Notes: generated by a model from the sequence alone, not told the origin. Counted from the stretch's first letter, positions 1-11,499 are shown. The stretch: 64,000 nucleotides of DNA from Magicicada septendecula (GCA_034769895.1 CM068373.1:22338620-22402619), one strand, 5' to 3'. A program made the numbers and translations.

Positions 1-349
1 GGATGTGAGGGGTTACAAACAGATGGCAACGGATAGGAGATTTTGGAGAAGATTGGTGTTGGAAGCCAGCGCTCACGTTGAGCTGTAGAGTTGATGAAGG
101 AGGACTTAATGTCTGCAAACAGGTGAGCGATCAGATGGGGCGCCAAAGAGGGCAAAGAAACACACTCAAAACTGAGACGGAGGAAAGAAGTTGAAGACAA
201 TCTGAGGAAGTTAGATATTCAACACTGAATGATGTTTTGGTTTGGAACCATGACCAACTGACTAACCGGGAGAAGGGTTCCTATAGAATTCAATGAACAG
301 TTTCAATGTGATCTGTTTCAATGAAATAGATTGAAAAGTGGATTCAGGG
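1..349 (+). mobile_element. 3' end of a non-LTR retrotransposon (LINE)
   Basis: A reading frame open from base 2 to a TAG at 86-88 has the character of a LINE reverse-transcriptase C-terminus: an R-F-W-R-R-L-V-L-E-A run followed by A-H-V-E-L and stop. About 260 bp of 3' untranslated tail follows and ends near 349. The same tail, inverted, lies at 2608-2960, which confirms it as an interspersed repeat. The 5' part lies outside the window. Exact LINE clade not determined. Confidence 0.7.
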
Positions 350-1011
350 AAAATTACTAAATCCCGATTTCACTACTATTTCTTTAGTAATATAACAATT
401 GTACATCACAGTCATAGAATTATCATAACAATTTGATTCATTCGGATATGGGTTAGAATTCTATTTAGCCTGACACTCTGATAGATTTTCATTATTAAAA
501 AAAAAGTTTGATAAGTATTTAGACCCTGGGTTCGAAAATTTAAAATTTTTTTAAAAATGACACTATATAGCCTACGGATATTAGTTGATCTATATGAAAA
601 TGTCAACCTACGTTTTAGCCCCTAACGTTAAAAAGGTTTAAAATGTTCAAAAATAAATATTGTATTCTGATTGTGCTTAAATCCCCTTTAATTTGATATT
701 CCATGCGGGCTTTAGCGATTTTTTTTAGAATTTTAATCCAGTACATTTTTGCCACTCGCCCCCCTATTCTTGGAGAGATCAATCTCAAAAACAGTAGGGT
801 TCCGTAGGGTAAGGAAGTATGGGGGATTTTACATGAATCAAGCTTTACAAATATCGGTTGATGCGTCCAAACGTTTTTGTGAAACATACCCCAAACAGAT
901 AGACAGAGAGACAAAAGAATGCCAATGGGTTGAGTAAAACTGCGGAACCGAGTCGGTCTTTCAATAATAAAATATAATGTGCAGTTTAAATTAACGTGAA
1001 TTAATTCATTT
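350..1011. other. AT-rich non-coding DNA upstream of exon 1
   Basis: No recognisable coding, RNA or element signature. It is the sequence immediately 5' of the first coding exon and presumably belongs to an upstream intron or promoter region of the host gene. Confidence 0.5.
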
Positions 1012-1022
1012 ATGTTTTGTAG
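1012..1022 (+). promoter_or_regulatory. Splice acceptor immediately before the start codon
   Basis: A T-rich stretch ending in TTTTGTAG abuts the ATG at 1023. This suggests a non-coding 5' exon further upstream is spliced directly onto the ATG. The upstream exon could not be identified, so the site is an inference. Confidence 0.5.
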
Positions 1023-1218
1023 ATGCAGAACTACAAAGGACTTCTCGTAGCGACTCTTCTGTATTGTACTGTGTGCTCGATACGAAGTACCACAGCAATT
1101 GTCTGCACTGAAGATATATGCAAATCGGCCATGTGTTCAGCTTTGGCGCCGTGTGACGGCATTGTGGTACCCAACGGTGGATTCTGTGGCTGTTGCGATG
1201 CCTGCAGACCGTATTTAG
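1023..1218 (+). CDS. Small secreted cysteine-rich protein, exon 1 (fungal protease inhibitor / single IGFBP-domain-like)
   Basis: First coding exon, 65 codons plus one base of a split codon. Residues 1-25 form a signal peptide (basic start, hydrophobic core LLVATLLYCTVC, then small residues before the predicted cut after S-T-T-A). The mature part carries eight cysteines, including the signature C-G-C-C and the spacing C-x4-C-x4-C typical of IGFBP N-terminal domains and of insect fungal protease inhibitors. The exon ends at a GT donor (1219, GTATGA). The split codon G|AC is completed exactly by exon 2 at 16579, restoring the expected continuation D-E-G-A-D-C. Predicted full protein about 104 residues with 12 cysteines. 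Likely extracellular, possibly a serine-protease inhibitor in immunity; target not deducible. Apparently intact, unlike almost everything else here. Confidence 0.82.
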
Positions 1219-1279
1219 GTATGATTTCTTACTATATGTTTTCTCTTCTTTTTCTCCTCTGCCTCCTCCTCCATTTTTA

Positions 1280-1493
1280 AAAGCTATTTTGCTTTCTAGA
1301 TAAACGTATAGATGGAGTTCAGGGTGTACGGGTTTGTATTCGCGTTTGCACTCGCTGCCCGAGTCACAGCCTCGAGTACTGCTTGGTCACTTGTTTGCAG
1401 CACAAGGACGTTAAATGTAACAGCTACGTAGTATTTCATCCGCCAAAGCGTAGACTCGAGCTGGCTTGGTCGATAGTGGACCTTGGTCTGTAA
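1280..1493 (+). other. Open cysteine-rich stretch of unknown status
   Basis: Directly after a plausible acceptor (TTTTGCTTTCTAG, ending ~1300) a frame stays open to a TAA at ~1491. It contains V-C-I-R-V-C-T-R-C, Y-C-L-V-T-C and D-V-K-C. The last resembles N-V-K-C in the longer cysteine-rich frame at ~1810-2043. It could be a decayed or alternative exon, or chance. There is no recognisable family and no clear donor site. Confidence 0.25.
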
Positions 1494-1499
1494 GTCCAG

Positions 1500-1740
1500 C
1501 GTGTTGTTCCTAGGTGGTCAGTGTGTAAAGTACAGCTGCAATTGACCATGGAAGTTTACAGCCGTACTGACGTGGGAGATGGGACCAAATGGGTTGCACT
1601 GTCTTCGCTGCAATTGTCTCTACTCCAGCTCCTCGGCTAGGTATTGCAGTTTTTTTATTCTCCAGTAGAACCCATTCTATAACTCGTTTAGAATTTCATC
1701 AGACATGCGCATTGCTGAGCAAGCCAGCAACAATGAACAG
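1500..1740. repeat. Degenerate tandem duplicate, copy 1
   Basis: Shares several blocks in the same order with 1823-2105: GGTCAGTGT..AAGTAC, GCACTGTCTTCG.TGCAA, CTCGGCTAGG, TTCTCCAGT.GAACCCATTCTA and GCGCATT. The two copies are about 330 bp apart and much diverged. Confidence 0.65.
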
Positions 1741-1822
1741 AACACGCAAAATGAAAAAAAACACAAACAAAGCTCGCGTTGAATTGGTCGATAGGCCTCG
1801 GGTGTTTGGTATATTATTTCTA

Positions 1823-2105
1823 GGCGATCAATTCTGTGGTCAGTGTATGAAGTACGGCTCCGTGGCTTTCTCAGTAGTTGATCCATGCCACCTTACTGCT
1901 GTACTGACATGGGCTCCGTGTGCTGCGATGGTGTGCTGTCCGACCAAAAACAACGTGAAGTGTTCAGAATTGCACTGTCTTCGATGCAACCATCTGTATT
2001 CTGTTACCTCGTTTGAATCCTCGGCTAGGCCTTGCTGTTTTTGATTCTCCAGTGGAACCCATTCTACGTTTCTTCTGACAAGCGCATTACATGCCCGAGC
2101 CATGT
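1823..2105. repeat. Degenerate tandem duplicate, copy 2, with a cysteine-rich open frame
   Basis: Second copy of the block at 1500-1740. A plus-strand frame ending at 2044 is cysteine-rich here (F-C-G-Q-C, D-P-C, A-P-C, V-C-C-P, K-C, L-H-C-L-R-C, P-C-C-F). No domain recognised. Copy 1 has lost that frame, so if the unit was ever coding it is now mostly decayed. Confidence 0.6.
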
Positions 2106-2465
2106 CAAATGTTCCATTTCTATTTCTTCAAAAATCCTTGTTTCTACCTTAACCGTACCCTTTGTATCATTGTACCTTACTCGGACTAATTTGGAATATT
2201 AACAGTTTATAAACCAATAATGTATTTCTAAAGCCAATAAATTGTGTTTTAGTTTTTTAATAACTTTTTAATATCTCTCCTCAGTATGTGTTGGTACTTT
2301 GAATAAATGTCGAATACAGGCTCCGGATAACTTTACACTCTTATTTCACAACTTTTATAACACGGGTTCTGAGTTATTCCCTTAAAGATTTCCTATAACC
2401 GGAGAAAACTGCAATTTCTGTTGTTATTATTAAAAACAATATGAGAGTTTTTCTTCTTCAGAAAA
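2106..2465. other. Non-coding stretch
   Basis: AT-rich sequence between the duplicated block and the Penelope fragment. Nothing recognised. Confidence 0.5.
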
Positions 2466-2607
2466 ACAGATAAACAAATTTGATTTTGCTGACATTTGCA
2501 AACTGAACTACTCATTATGCAACAGATTCTACTTAGGACAGACAGAACGCAACTTTAAACAAAGATACAATGAACATATAAAGGACTACATTCTACAACT
2601 GAATCCA
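2466..2607 (+). pseudogene. Penelope-like element GIY-YIG endonuclease fragment
   Basis: The plus-strand frame reads I-C-K-L-N-Y, L-C-N-R-F-Y-L-G-Q-T-E-R-N-F-K-Q-R-Y-N-E-H-I-K-D. This is the core of the GIY-YIG nuclease carried by Penelope-like retroelements: paired cysteines, Y-x-G-Q-T, an arginine and a histidine further on. Only about 40 codons remain and they abut the LINE 3' end at 2608. A relic with no function expected. Confidence 0.7.
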
Positions 2608-3200
2608 CTTTTGAAATCTATTTCATTGAAACAGATCACATTGAAACTGTTCATTGAAGTCTATGGGAATCCTTCTCCCGGTTAGTCCGTTGGTCATGGT
2701 TCCAAACCAAAACATCATTCACTGTTGAATATCTTACTTCCTCAGATTGACTTCAACTCCTTTTCTCCATCTGAGTTTTGCGTCTGCTTCTTTGCCATCT
2801 TTGGCGACCCATCCGATTCCCTCATCCTTAATGTCTTAGTGTTGCAGACATTAAGTTCTTCTTCTTTAGTACTTTAGCGCAACGTGAGCCCTGGCTTCCA
2901 ACACCAATCTTTTCTAAAGTCTCATATCCATTGCCATCTCATTGTAACCCATCACATCCATTCTTCTGAGGTCTTCTAGCACGTCATCCAACCATCTCGC
3001 CCTAGGTCGACCCATATTTCTGCTTTTATACACAAGTGCCCTTACGATTTTCTTTAGCGTTTTATCCAATAGGTGACCTAGCCGTTGTAATCGTCGAATC
3101 TTTACGAATCTTACAATGTCTTCATGCTTCAATAGCTCCTCGATATATTTTATTCTCCATTAATCAGCTTCCTTCGCCACATATAAACACGTCGTACAAT
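2608..3200 (-). mobile_element. LINE 3' end, second copy (inverted relative to 1-349)
   Basis: On the minus strand a frame from about 3170 down reads R-L-Q-R-L-G-H, G-R-P-R-A-R-W-L-D-D-V and then the same tail as the copy at 1-88. An internal TAG falls where the first copy has a tryptophan codon, and the frame resumes as K-R-L-V-L-E-A-R-A-H-V. The 3' tail to 2608 matches 1-349 in reverse. Non-functional. Confidence 0.75.
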
Positions 3201-3235
3201 CTTTCCAATTTTTATTTCAAACCTTGTTAGTGTTC

Positions 3236-4591
3236 CTTGTTCCTTTTTACTTCCACGTTCCATAAGGAAATGGAAGTATGGTGATGGTGAAAAAAATCGT
3301 GTTCGAGATAAGGGCTGATTCTGATTGTACTACCCTCAAAAAATGAAGAAAAGTCATTTTTCGAAAAGTGTTCGTGTGTGTGTCTGTGTGTCTTCCGTGT
3401 GCCTGTGTGTCTGTGTGTAGAATTTTTTCTATGGCAAACGATAACAGCCACAAATTCAAACAGAATCAAATAATGTTTTGCATGCATCCCTGAATTGTAG
3501 AAGATACAAGGTCTATTGATTTTGGTGAAGATCGGTTAAAGGGAAGGAGTAGTTTACCTGCAACGTTTTATGTTTTAACAAGGGTAATTTTTACTTCCAT
3601 ATTCCTTAAGGAAATGGAAGTATGGTGATGGCAAAAAAAATCGTGTCCGAGATTATTGCAGATTCTGATTGTACTACACTCAAAACATGAAAAAAAGTCG
3701 TTTTTCTAAAAGTGTCTGAGTGAGTGTCTGTCTGTCTGTCTGTGTGTCTGTCTGTGTGTCTATCTGTGTGTCTGTCTGTCTATAGATTTTTTCTATGGCA
3801 AACGATAACAGCCGCAAATTCAAACAGAATCAAATAATTTTTTGCATACAGTCCTGATTTGTAGAGTACTCACAATCTGTTGTTTTTGGTGAAGATCGGT
3901 TGAGGGAAAGGGGTAGTTTACCAGCAACGATTTTTTTTTATCAAGGGTAATTTTTTTTTTGGCAAACGATAACAGCCGCAAATTCAAACAGAATCAAATA
4001 ATGTTTCGCATACAGCCCTGAATTATGGAGTTCTCAAGACCTACTGTTTTTGGTGAAGATCGGTTAAGGGAAAGGGGTAGTTTACCGGCAACGTTTTATG
4101 TTTTAACAAGGGTATTTTCTATGGCAAACGATAACAGCCGCAAATTCAAACGGAATCAAAAGATTATTTGCATACAGCCCTAAATTGCAGAGTTCTCAAG
4201 ACTTATTGTAGTTGGTGAAGATCGGTTAAGGGAAAGGGGTAGTTTACTGGCGGCGTTTTTTTATCAAGGGTATTGTCTATGGCAAACGATAACAGCCGCA
4301 AATTCAAACAGAATAAAATAATTTTTTGCATACAGACGTGATTTGTAGAGTACTCAAGACCTGTTGTTTTTGATGAAGATCGGTTAAGGGAAAGGGGTAG
4401 TTTACCTGCAACGTTTTTTATCAAGGGTAATTTTCTATGACGAACGATAACTGCCGCATATTAAAACAGAATCAAATAATGTTTTGCATACGCCACTGAA
4501 TTGTAGAGGACTCAAGGCCTTTTGATTTTGGTGAAGATCGGTTAAGGGGAAGGGGTAATTTACCGGCAACCTTTTACGTTTTAACAACAGT
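3236..4591. repeat. Tandem satellite of ~160 bp units (six copies here)
   Basis: Units begin near 3430, 3792, 3957, 4117, 4274 and 4433. Each contains the order GGCAAACGATAACAG, CAAATTCAAACAGAATCAAA, TTGGTGAAGATCGGTTAAG, GGGGTAGTTTACC and CAACGTTTT. The first two units sit in a longer ~350 bp module that also carries a GT/TCTG-rich run and the palindrome at 3592-3622. Two more units lie at 5741-6061. Confidence 0.85.
3592..3622. repeat. Near-perfect 31-bp palindrome in the satellite module
   Basis: TACTTCCAT and ATGGAAGTA flank TTCCTTAAGGAA, with one extra base on the left. A less perfect version recurs at 3246-3276 at the same place in the preceding module. Confidence 0.7.
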
Positions 4592-4808
4592 AAAGTACTT
4601 GAAAATTCATTTAAACTTTTTCAAACAATGGTAATTGTTAAAAATAAAATAATTTTGTTGCCAGGCAATAAAATTATAATTTTTTAATTTTAATGTAAAT
4701 CATGTATAAGAGAAAATATATCATGCGTGGCAGGCAAGCATATCTCAGTTATGTACTGTCTACGTTTCCATTTTATTATTATGACTATCGCAATAAAAAG
4801 GCAGGGAA

Positions 4809-5434
<626 letters not shown>

Positions 5435-5740
5435 GTGTACAACCTTATCGGCAACAAAGAAGTAGTTTTTGTTAAAATTCCTTCCCGGGATATTTGACCG
5501 TAGTCCAATGTTTTCTACAAAACCAGACGTTTCGGCAATGCCATCGACTTCCATCATCAGTGAAAATCGAGTGCGATAACGTGAGGTGGTATATGTTAGT
5601 GACCACAGTACTGTGGTTAAGGCTGAAGCAGTAAGTAGAAAGAAGTAGTGTCTATGGTAATATTTCATTTTGAAAATGATTTTAAATATAAATCTTTGAA
5701 TATGGAAGTCATGTATGGTTCTCCATACCGATATTTCTAT
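5435..5740 (-). repeat. ~300 bp direct repeat carrying a hammerhead motif, copy 1
   Basis: Matches 6235-6540 in the same orientation over nearly its whole length (TATCGGCAACAAAGA, CCAATGTTTTCTACAAAACCA, CATCATCAGTGAAAATCGAGTGCG, TGGTTAAGGCTGAAG). Two satellite units lie between the copies. Direct ribozyme-bearing terminal repeats are one configuration known for Penelope-like elements. Confidence 0.7.
5516..5568 (-). ncRNA. Hammerhead ribozyme candidate
   Basis: Minus strand: CUGAUGA (complement of 5554-5560), stem II closed by GG/CC, GAAA (5530-5533), palindromic stem III ACGU and a GUC cleavage triplet. Stem I is short (about 3 bp). Core residues intact; activity untested. Confidence 0.6.
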
Positions 5741-6061
5741 GACGAACGATAACTCCCGCACATTCAAATAGAATCAAATAAGTTTTTGCACACATCCCTC
5801 TACATTATAGAGGACTCAAGGTCTATTGATTTTGGTGAAGATCGGTTAAGAGAAAGGGGTAGTTTACCAGCAACGTTTTATGTTTTAACAAGAGTAGAGT
5901 TTTCTATGACGAACGATAACTCCCGCCCATTAAAACAGAATCAAATATTTTTTTTCATACGTCCCTGAGTTATAGAGAACTCAAGGCCTATTGATTTTGG
6001 TAAAGATTAGTTAAGGGGAAGGGGTAGTTTACCTGCTACGTTTTACGTTTTAACAAAAGTA
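5741..6061. repeat. Two further copies of the ~160 bp satellite
   Basis: Units near 5741-5895 and 5903-6061 share CGAACGATAACTCCCGC, GGTGAAGATCGGTTAAG and GGGGTAGTTTACC with the array at 3236-4591. They sit between the two hammerhead direct repeats. Confidence 0.8.
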
Positions 6062-6234
6062 ACGTACTTAATTTTGATAAATAGTGTATCCAGAAAAGAA
6101 GATCATAATAATCCACTGTAGAAATGTATATGAAATGTTATAAATAAATAGGCTAGTTGAAGGGGGTGGGTGTAATTTTCTATAAATTAAAATGATAGTT
6201 GAAGGGGGAGAGGATAATTTTTATTTATATGTCA

Positions 6235-6540
6235 CGGGTACTACGTTATCGGCAACAAAGATATAGTTTCTTGTTAAAATTCCTGCTCGGGCTGTTTGGC
6301 GTGGTCCAATGTTTTCTACAAAACCACACGTTTCGGCAGTGCTATCGAGTGCCATCATCAGTGAAAATCGAGTGCGCTAACCTGAGGTGGTATACGTTAG
6401 TGACCACGGTACTGTGGTTAAGGCTGAAGAAAGAAGTAATTCTGTGGACATACTGTATTTCATTTCGAAAATGATTTTAAATATAAATCTTAGAACATGG
6501 ATGTCATATATGGTCCTCCATACCGATATTTTGCTAATGT
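6235..6540 (-). repeat. ~300 bp direct repeat carrying a hammerhead motif, copy 2
   Basis: Second copy of 5435-5740, clearly diverged. See the hammerhead entry at 6315-6369. Confidence 0.7.
6315..6369 (-). ncRNA. Hammerhead ribozyme candidate, cleavage site altered
   Basis: CUGAUGA (complement of 6355-6361), a 4-bp stem II (GGCA/UGCC, better than copy 1), GAAA and ACGU. The cleavage triplet reads GUG instead of GUC. G at position 17 is not accepted by hammerheads, so this copy is probably inactive. Confidence 0.55.
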
Positions 6541-6547
6541 ACACGTC

Positions 6548-6900
6548 TCACTTAAATATTTTCATTTTTGAGTTACAACTAATGAGTTTGTTTCTCAAGA
6601 GTCTATTGTTAGCATAATATGCCCTATATCCTATTTGTATCTTGTCATATATCGTCGTGTTTATGGACTCTTCATTATCTACCATGTTACCCAGGTATCT
6701 GAACTTATTATCCGCATAAAATAAAATACCCTCTAAGCATAAATTATACAGATTTATTCTTCTTTCTACTGCTGGAATTAACGTGTATTTAGTTTTTCTG
6801 ACATTTACATTCATTCCCATTTCAGTGGATTTTCGATTTTGCTCCTTGTAAAGCTTAGGCAGTCGTTGTCTTGTGACAACATCATCAGTGTAAGCACATA
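6548..6900 (-). pseudogene. LINE reverse transcriptase fragment, interrupted by the BEL insertion
   Basis: The minus-strand frame contains A-Y-T-D-D-V-V (RT motif C, normally Y-A-D-D), then M-G-M-N-V-N-V-R-K-T-K-Y and Y-L-G-N-M-V. The frame continues across the BEL/Pao insertion: the flank at 15379-15400 supplies I-I-Q-V-C just before A-Y-T-D-D once one copy of CTTGG is removed. So the BEL element landed in this LINE. No activity expected. Confidence 0.7.
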
Positions 6901-6905
6901 CTTGG
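6901..6905. repeat. Target-site duplication CTTGG (left)
   Basis: Identical to 15379-15383. It flanks the whole BEL composite, showing that its outer ends are the original integration ends. Confidence 0.85.
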
Positions 6906-7150
6906 TGTTGAGATCCGGTCCGAGTGGACCAAATAAAAATGTTATTGTCGGCACGTGTGTACCGAAAAATGTTAGTTTAGGAAGAATAATGCTTGCGGTG
7001 CTATTGCCAGGATGCTGAATAATGACGATAGTGGACTGTATTTAATAAATTTATTAAGTTTCTGTTGTACACTTAAATCAGAGCGCTAACGTTGGCTATG
7101 TCTGATCACATTTAATTTTGAATGAACGAGTCGTTAAGATAGCTACATGG
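6906..7150 (-). repeat. BEL LTR fragment (terminal, partial)
   Basis: Corresponds to 7583-7828 of the middle LTR, with many substitutions, and lacks the other ~375 bp. It starts TGTTGAGATCC, the complement of the LTR end. It fuses directly to gag sequence at 7151. Confidence 0.85.
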
Positions 7151-7582
7151 TTTGTATTTGTGTTTATATCAAAGTTAATGATAGCCGAATTAATTCGCAC
7201 TTTGGCAGACTTTAAGCCACCTCTCTTTCTGACCAACACTTTGAGGCCTTCTTCAGCCATTATACGTAACCTGTTAATGATGTGGTACCTGGTATGCGAT
7301 GTCCTGGAGCGTCGAGGCCGTGGAGAAGATGGCAAACACACAGACCGGAGAGATGACTGCTTAAACTGGAGTGTAGACGCTAGCACATGGCTGGTCTTGC
7401 AGTGATGTCGTCACGAGGCTCAATGGCGATGAAAGAAATGCTGAGTAAGTCCCGACACGGTCGGATCAGCGAATATGCTGAATCGCCCGTGATGGCCAGA
7501 AATTTGGGGCAGAAAAATGATGAAAACCGCTTTTAAGTTGCAGAAAGTAAATGACGAATCCAGGAACGGACGACCAAAAAAA
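7151..7582 (-). pseudogene. BEL leader plus first ~40 gag codons (second unit)
   Basis: Nearly the same as 14474-14901. The gag start (M-A-E-E-G-L-K-V-L-V-R-K-R-G-G-L-K) is recognisable at about 7260 and runs into LTR sequence at 7150. Remnant of a second, internally deleted element. Confidence 0.85.
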
Positions 7583-8203
7583 TGTTGAGATCCGGTCCGA
7601 GTGGACCAAATAAAAATGTTAATGTCGGCACGTGTGTACCGAAAAATGTTCGGTTAGGAAGAATAATGCTTGTGGTGTTATTGCCAGGATGCTGAATAAT
7701 GACGATAGTGGACTGTATTTAATACATTTATTAAGTTTCTGTTGTACACTTAAATCAAAGTGTTGAGATTGGCTAAGTCTGAAGAGATTTTAATTTGAAT
7801 GAACCGAGTCGTTAAGAAAGCTACATGGTAGATGAGGCGCAAATGTGCGACACTATAACTACAATAAAAATGTTGAGGCCTAAGGCCTAGATAATTGTCG
7901 TAAGAATTGTCGTAAGACTTGAGGCGCGAGTACGCGGCACTCAAGCTACATGAAACTAAGAATTAGCAATGTATTGCTAATGTATACTGTAGTATACAAT
8001 ATACTGTTGTAGGGCCTAAAGCCTACATGAATTGTCTGACGACAAGAAAAATGATAAATGACAGAACAAGCGAGCAAACGTTATGATGTCTGCCGCCTGC
8101 CGAGCTCGGTCGAACTGTGTCGTTGAATAAACATGATAAGCGCAATTTCATAAAGTACAGATTAGCCAACCTATGAATGCGAAAATTACCACATTACTGT
8201 CCA
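7583..8203 (-). repeat. BEL LTR, full-length middle copy (621 bp)
   Basis: Minus strand begins TGGACAGTAATG and ends ATCTCAACA. It is the 3' LTR of the coding unit and the 5' LTR of the deleted unit. A leader with a TGG-starting primer-binding candidate follows. Confidence 0.88.
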
Positions 8204-9450
8204 TAACTGCCCGCAAAAAATCAAAAGATTTTTTAATACATTTTAATAACTTATTGTAGGAAAACACAGTGTTCTTGATAATAAAGTCAATCTCAATAAA
8301 TTGCATTGAACTTTGAGATTGAAATGTTAGATAACAGTTATGACACTAACTGTATAGAGATAAGCTTGAGTGATGATAAGAGTTGAGCAGGCCAAGGTCG
8401 GCTTGCAACCTGAATTATACATGAGTATAAATGCAAAAATTAGCAATGTATTGCCAATATATATTGTATGTATACAATATTAAACAATATAAGACATGAT
8501 AAAATACATAGTTTGACAATGTTTAATGATGAATAATCGGTGACTCATCACATGATGGGCCCGATAAATTGTAACATTTATTCAAGTCGTAATGGTTATC
8601 TTGAACCAGTTAAGACCAGTAGACCTATACAATAGTATTGAATGCAATGAAGAAACAAAATTATTAAAATTATACATGTAAAGACATAAATTTAGCATGA
8701 TGCTTTATAGTTTGCACGATGCATGCTATACGTGAAGTTTCAGGAATGTACAATAAATTGTTATGTGAAAACAAGCTATACATAGTTGAATGATTGTAAG
8801 CACAAAGTGTAATGACATGTATGTCATAATTAAAGCATGAATAATAATTGTGCAATACGTGATCACAAAATACAAAATACAATATAAAAATATAGGCGTG
8901 GCGTATAGTTATAGACAGTAGATGCGGACAAAACAATGTGTTTTACATAGATACAAATTATACATAATAAGTACAATAGAAATCGGTTTAGATAATTACA
9001 AATACATGAATACAAGGCACAATAAGTGACAAGTACAACAAATGTGGTTATACAAAATGTAATACATGTGTTGAACAATTGCGAGAAATAAATTCATAGA
9101 GTAACAAAATATCACACATATTGACAAATGTGCAAGAAAATGCATACATGGTTTGTGTAGCTGCAGACCATGCGAATATTATAACCAAAATTTTACATAA
9201 AAACAATAGTAAGCAAAGACATGAGGCATAAATCAAATGTTGCATACACGAAAATACAAAAAATTATTAAAGCTTTGCATATTACATAAACTAACACTTG
9301 CTTGAGTAAAACAAACAGTTTCTGAATCACAAATATACAAATTAAAGCTTATGCTAAAAACAAAGGTGCTTATAACTAACAAAATCTTCTTAGAACATCT
9401 GATTTATGTGTTATTGACAAGTATATACAAGGAAAATAAACTCCTTTTTT
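8204..9450 (-). other. BEL 3' non-coding region
   Basis: Very AT-rich 1.25 kb between the integrase stop and the LTR. The last bases before the LTR read GCGGGCAGTTA, matching the GTGCGGGCAGTA that precedes the 3' LTR of the other BEL copy at 29401. A conserved polypurine-like priming site is likely. Confidence 0.6.
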
Positions 9451-11499
9451 TTACTGTTCGTCCCTCGTAGGGACCAAACATAATTTATGAATTGGTCTGC
9501 GATAGGTGCCAGTAGGCGTGCGAACGTCAACAACTCTAATTAAGTTGTCTGGGCCGGGAAATGTGGCGGTAATTACACCAAATTTCCACGCTAATGGAGG
9601 TAAGTTATCCTCAATCAGTATAACCAGGTCACCAATGGAAACGTTGTCCTTGGCGAATTTCCATTTGTGACGTTGCTGTAATTGACGTAAGTAGTCGCGA
9701 GACCAAGCCTTCCAAATGACTTGGAGAAACTTCTGGAGAAGTTGCCAACGTCCAAGACGAGAGATGGGAACGTGAGATAAGTCAGGATCAGGTATCGCCG
9801 TTAATGGTGCGCAAATCAAAAAATGGCCAGGTGTAAGTGGCACCGGATCATTTACATCCGATGAAACGGCGAATAATGGACGTGAGTTTAGACATGCCTC
9901 TATCTGAGACAAAACCGTCGTAAACTCCTCGAAGGTGAGTATAGACTTGCCGACCACGCGGCCCAAATGATACTTTAAACTCTTTATACCGCTCTCCCAC
10001 AGACCACCAAAATGAGGTGACGAGGGCGGAATAAATGACCATGTAATACCATGAAAGGTCGTAAAGTATTGAATTGATAAGGTGGCATCCTTATTATGCC
10101 AAAGATTGTAAAGGTCATGCAAAACATTGCGGGCCTTCCTAAAGTTCGTGCCATTATCAGAATATAACTGGCTGGGTATGCCCCTACGGGCCATGAAACG
10201 ACGTAAGGCAGCTATAAACGCGTTGGCCGTAAGGTCGGAAACCAATTCCAAATGAATGGCCCTGGTTGCTAAGCAGATGAACAAAGACACGTACGCTTTT
10301 GACAGAGTCCTAGATTTCTGCCCGCCATGACAAATCATGAAGAGACCACCATAATCAACTGCGCAGAATAGAAACGGCCGCGAAGGAGTGACTCTAGGAG
10401 ATGGCAAAATACCAAGCCTCTGAACCTGATGTTTGGCACTAAACCTGAGACACTTGACGCATCTACGAATGATGCAGCGAATGACTATCTTGGCGTTAAT
10501 GATCCACCAACGTTGACGAAGTGAGTGATGCACGAGTTGAGCACCAGCGTGGAGTAGAAGAATGTGTTCGCGTTCAATAATAAGGCGAGTGATATGAGCC
10601 GATGGATGCAAGACAATAGGATGCTTATTGTCATAAGGTAGTTGCGACTGCTGTAAGCGTCCGCCGACACGTATGACACCAGACTCATCAAGAAACGGGT
10701 CCAGAGAAGACAACTTACTCCTGATAGAAACAGAAGACCCATTACGAAGACAATTAAGCTCAGCAGCGAAGTGGATCGACTGAGATTGTTTTATGAAAAA
10801 ATTAAGAGTGGAATGAATTTCAACGGGGGTAAGAGCGCCCGACATTTTCTCAGCCCTGGAGAGTCTAATATTTTTGATGAATCGAAAGCAGTAAGCGTAT
10901 ACGGGAGTCAGACGGTGCAACGAAGAAAAGTCCCTTGAAAGATCAATGGCTAAGGTAAACATTAGATAAAGTTTGGGGGTTTGTTTCTCCTCCGCAGTGA
11001 ATTCAGGAGACGACAGATTAGAAGGTAAAAAGGGTGGAAAAAGATTGGACTCGGAAGATTGAGACAAACAAGCGGGACCATGCCACCAAAGCGAACAATC
11101 GAGCAAAACGTCGGGTTGACATCCCCTAGAAATAATGTCAGCAGGATTATGTTGTGAATTGATGTGATGCCATGTGTAGGCTTCAGTAAGACGCTGAATC
11201 TCGGCAACACGATTAGCGACGTAGGTCTTCCATCTAGAAGACTGGGCATGAATCCAGTAAAGGGACACCATGGAGTCAGAATACAGGTGAACACTATTGA
11301 TAAAGGAATGAAGAGCAGGGGCGACCTTGAATAAGAGTCGCGATAACAACAAGCAAGCGCAGAGTTCAATGCGAGGTAATGACTCCTGTCGTAGGGGAGC
11401 GACGCAATATTTAGAACACAGAAGGTGACAAGAGGCCGATGAATCTTGATAAATGACTCTAATGTAAACACAACACCCACATCCCCTTTCAGAAGCATC
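9451..11499 (-). pseudogene. BEL/Pao pol, RNase H remnant and integrase
   Basis: Frame continuous with the RT part except for a TAG at 11500-11502. First comes RNase H (D-A-S-E-R-G, then L-P-R-I-E-L, then Y-S-D-S near the start of the long open part). The linker N-P-A-D-I-I-S-R-G-C follows. The integrase has a zinc region (H, H, C-V-K-C) and a complete D,D,E triad in V-D-Y-G-G, S-D-N-G-T-N-F and W-E-S-G-I-K-S. The C-terminal BEL-specific domain includes I-G-D-L-V-I-L and R-R-P-I-H-K-L. The integrase part looks intact over 630 residues, but it would not be made from a full polyprotein because of the stop. Confidence 0.88.

Noticed and set aside
6882..6895. ATCATCAGTG resembling a reverse-complement hammerhead core
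   Set aside because: It is the coding sequence for the LINE RT motif (T-D-D-V-V); no stem II or GAAA at the right spacing.
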